This document shows positions 62,947 to 64,000 of a stretch of DNA of 64,000 nt, in pieces; within the stretch, counting starts at the first letter, position 1, and each line of letters starts with the position of its first letter. The position numbers were made by a program, and so were the translations under genes. Location of the stretch: assembly GCA_022824465.1 (NCBI GenBank), contig JAJDZV010000004.1:310001-374000 (forward strand), read 5' to 3'. The DNA is from Anaerolineae bacterium. GTDB taxonomy: Bacteria; Chloroflexota; Anaerolineae; Aggregatilineales; Phototrophicaceae. A model generated the notes under the pieces. The model did no database searches. It was given only the letters and a program-made list of their open reading frames with translations, and was not told the DNA's origin.

Positions 62947-63939
62947 ATGACCTTGCGGACAGCCGTCATCGGCATGGGACCAATCGGCAATCGACACGCC
63001 AAGCTCTATCGCGAAGACGAGCTTGCTGAACTCGTCGGCGTCTGCGACATTATCCACGAGCGGGCGGACGCGGCGGCGGCGCGGCTGGGCGTGCCCGCCT
63101 ACTACGACGCCGAAGTCATGCTCAGCGACTTGACGCCGGATGTGGTCAGCGTAGCCACCGCCGGCTACGAAAACGGCAGCGACCACTACCAGCCCACGAT
63201 GCAAGCGCTTGAGGCTCGCTGCCACGTCCTCGGCGAAAAGCCAATTTCGAACGACATCCGCCAAGCCGAGAAGATGGTGGCGAAAGGCGTCGAACTGGAC
63301 CTATGCTACGGCATCAACCTCAACCACCGCTTTACGCCAGCCGCGCGTCTGGCGAAATCCTTGCTGGACGAAGGCAAGCTGGGCGACCTGCTATTCGTCA
63401 ACATGGCGATGTGGATCATGAACCCAGCCGAATCCTCGCCCTACTTCCACATCAAGTCGCTGCACCCGCATACGGTCGACGTGATGCGCTATTTCTGCGG
63501 CGATATCGAAGCGGCGCACTGCTTCGCGACCAAGGCGCCGGGCCGGCAAATCTGGTCGACGGCGCAATTCAGCTTCCGCTTCCGCAACGGCGTCGTCGGC
63601 TCGCTGACCGGCAGCTATGATATTGAGCGCGGGCATCCCATGGAGCGCTGCGAAGTAGCCGGCACCGGCGGCCGTTTCGTGCTGGACGATATGTGGCGCG
63701 AACTGACGCTCTACCCCGCTGGCGACCTGCAAAAGACGGTCTATACGGATCCACTCTTCGGCGGCTTCCACAATTTCGAGAACACTTTCCGCGAGCGCAT
63801 ACACTGTTTCTTGCGGCAGGTCACAGATGGAGTCGCACCGGAGGAGATTGACGGCAGCGCAGCCGAGGGCTTGGCGGCGCAGAACGCGCTGGCAGCTGCG
63901 ATTGAATCGCTGGAGACGGAGCGTGTGATTTACCTTTGA
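62947..63939 (+). CDS. Gfo/Idh/MocA-family oxidoreductase, paralogue 2
   Basis: 330 residues with the same layout as paralogue 1: TLRTAVIGMGPIG, VCDIIHERAD, GEKPISND (catalytic Lys), GINLNHRFTPAAR and IKSLHPHTVDVM with the catalytic His. Identity is roughly half, so the two probably act on related but distinct compounds or on successive steps. AGAGGGCGCAA precedes the ATG. Nothing I can support follows in the last 61 bases. Confidence 0.9.
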   Translation: MTLRTAVIGMGPIGNRHAKLYREDELAELVGVCDIIHERADAAAARLGVPAYYDAEVMLSDLTPDVVSVATAGYENGSDHYQPTMQALEARCHVLGEKPISNDIRQAEKMVAKGVELDLCYGINLNHRFTPAARLAKSLLDEGKLGDLLFVNMAMWIMNPAESSPYFHIKSLHPHTVDVMRYFCGDIEAAHCFATKAPGRQIWSTAQFSFRFRNGVVGSLTGSYDIERGHPMERCEVAGTGGRFVLDDMWRELTLYPAGDLQKTVYTDPLFGGFHNFENTFRERIHCFLRQVTDGVAPEEIDGSAAEGLAAQNALAAAIESLETERVIYL

Positions 63940-64000
63940 GTTTCGCTACTGAGACACAGAAGAGACTCCTGCCAGCCGATGAGAATCACTGCCGCCTTAA

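Overview
The window is a GC-rich, gene-dense stretch of bacterial chromosome with about 50 protein genes and no rRNA, tRNA, CRISPR array, transposase or phage gene that I can see. A Chloroflexota (Anaerolineae-like) origin is my inference. It rests on a PknB-type kinase fused to a TolB-like propeller, secreted binding proteins whose signal peptides lack a lipobox, many carbohydrate and peptide ABC importers, tandem DUF4013 membrane proteins, a stand-alone pdxS, a reductive-dehalogenase-like protein without a Tat signal, and many sulfatase, phytanoyl-CoA dioxygenase and Gfo/Idh/MocA-type genes. No marker gene here fixes the lineage.

Layout. 1-2,806: the end of a LysR regulator, then a ChlI/ChlD-type chelatase gene split by a frame change at a run of nine A. 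2,807-4,897: a repeat-rich spacer around a C45-family amidohydrolase. 4,898-13,869: housekeeping and lipid genes (alanine dehydrogenase, a flippase-like membrane protein, frr-uppS-aldo/keto reductase, a Ser/Thr kinase, cdsA, an SRPBCC protein). 13,862-15,646: two DUF4013 membrane proteins. 15,711-20,674: a minus-strand operon (GNAT, FAD amine oxidase, carbamoylputrescine-amidase-like nitrilase, PhzF, aldo/keto reductase), divergent from a plus-strand potBCDA polyamine-type importer that continues into an RdhA-like iron-sulfur protein and a VanZ protein. 26,563-29,996: a propeller-SH3 secreted protein, a second GNAT and pdxS.

30,082-38,944 is one minus-strand unit, oppBCDF plus a binding protein followed by two tandem sialidase-like (Asp-box) proteins. 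39,172-41,331: a D-serine/D-threonine metabolising PLP enzyme and an M19 dipeptidase. 41,403-47,943: a minus-strand unit with a flavin (PPOX) protein, a ribose-type importer with two different permeases, and an aminotransferase. 48,153-55,242: an MBL hydrolase, then a LacI regulator with twin operators, a sugar importer lacking its own ATPase, and a GH127 enzyme, which together look like an arabinoside utilisation locus. 55,239-63,939: small-molecule and sulfur-flavoured genes (a proline-racemase-fold protein, a ComA-like protein, RraA, PhyH, a sulfatase-fold protein, and MocA-sulfotransferase-MocA).

The general picture is a heterotroph scavenging polyamines, peptides, D-amino acids and decorated sugars. 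The items most worth a second look are the chlI/chlD frame change, the RdhA-like gene inside the polyamine transporter operon, a palindromic repeat inserted in frame in the sulfatase-fold gene, the substituted active sites of that protein and of the proline-racemase homologue, and two families of short palindromic intergenic repeats.
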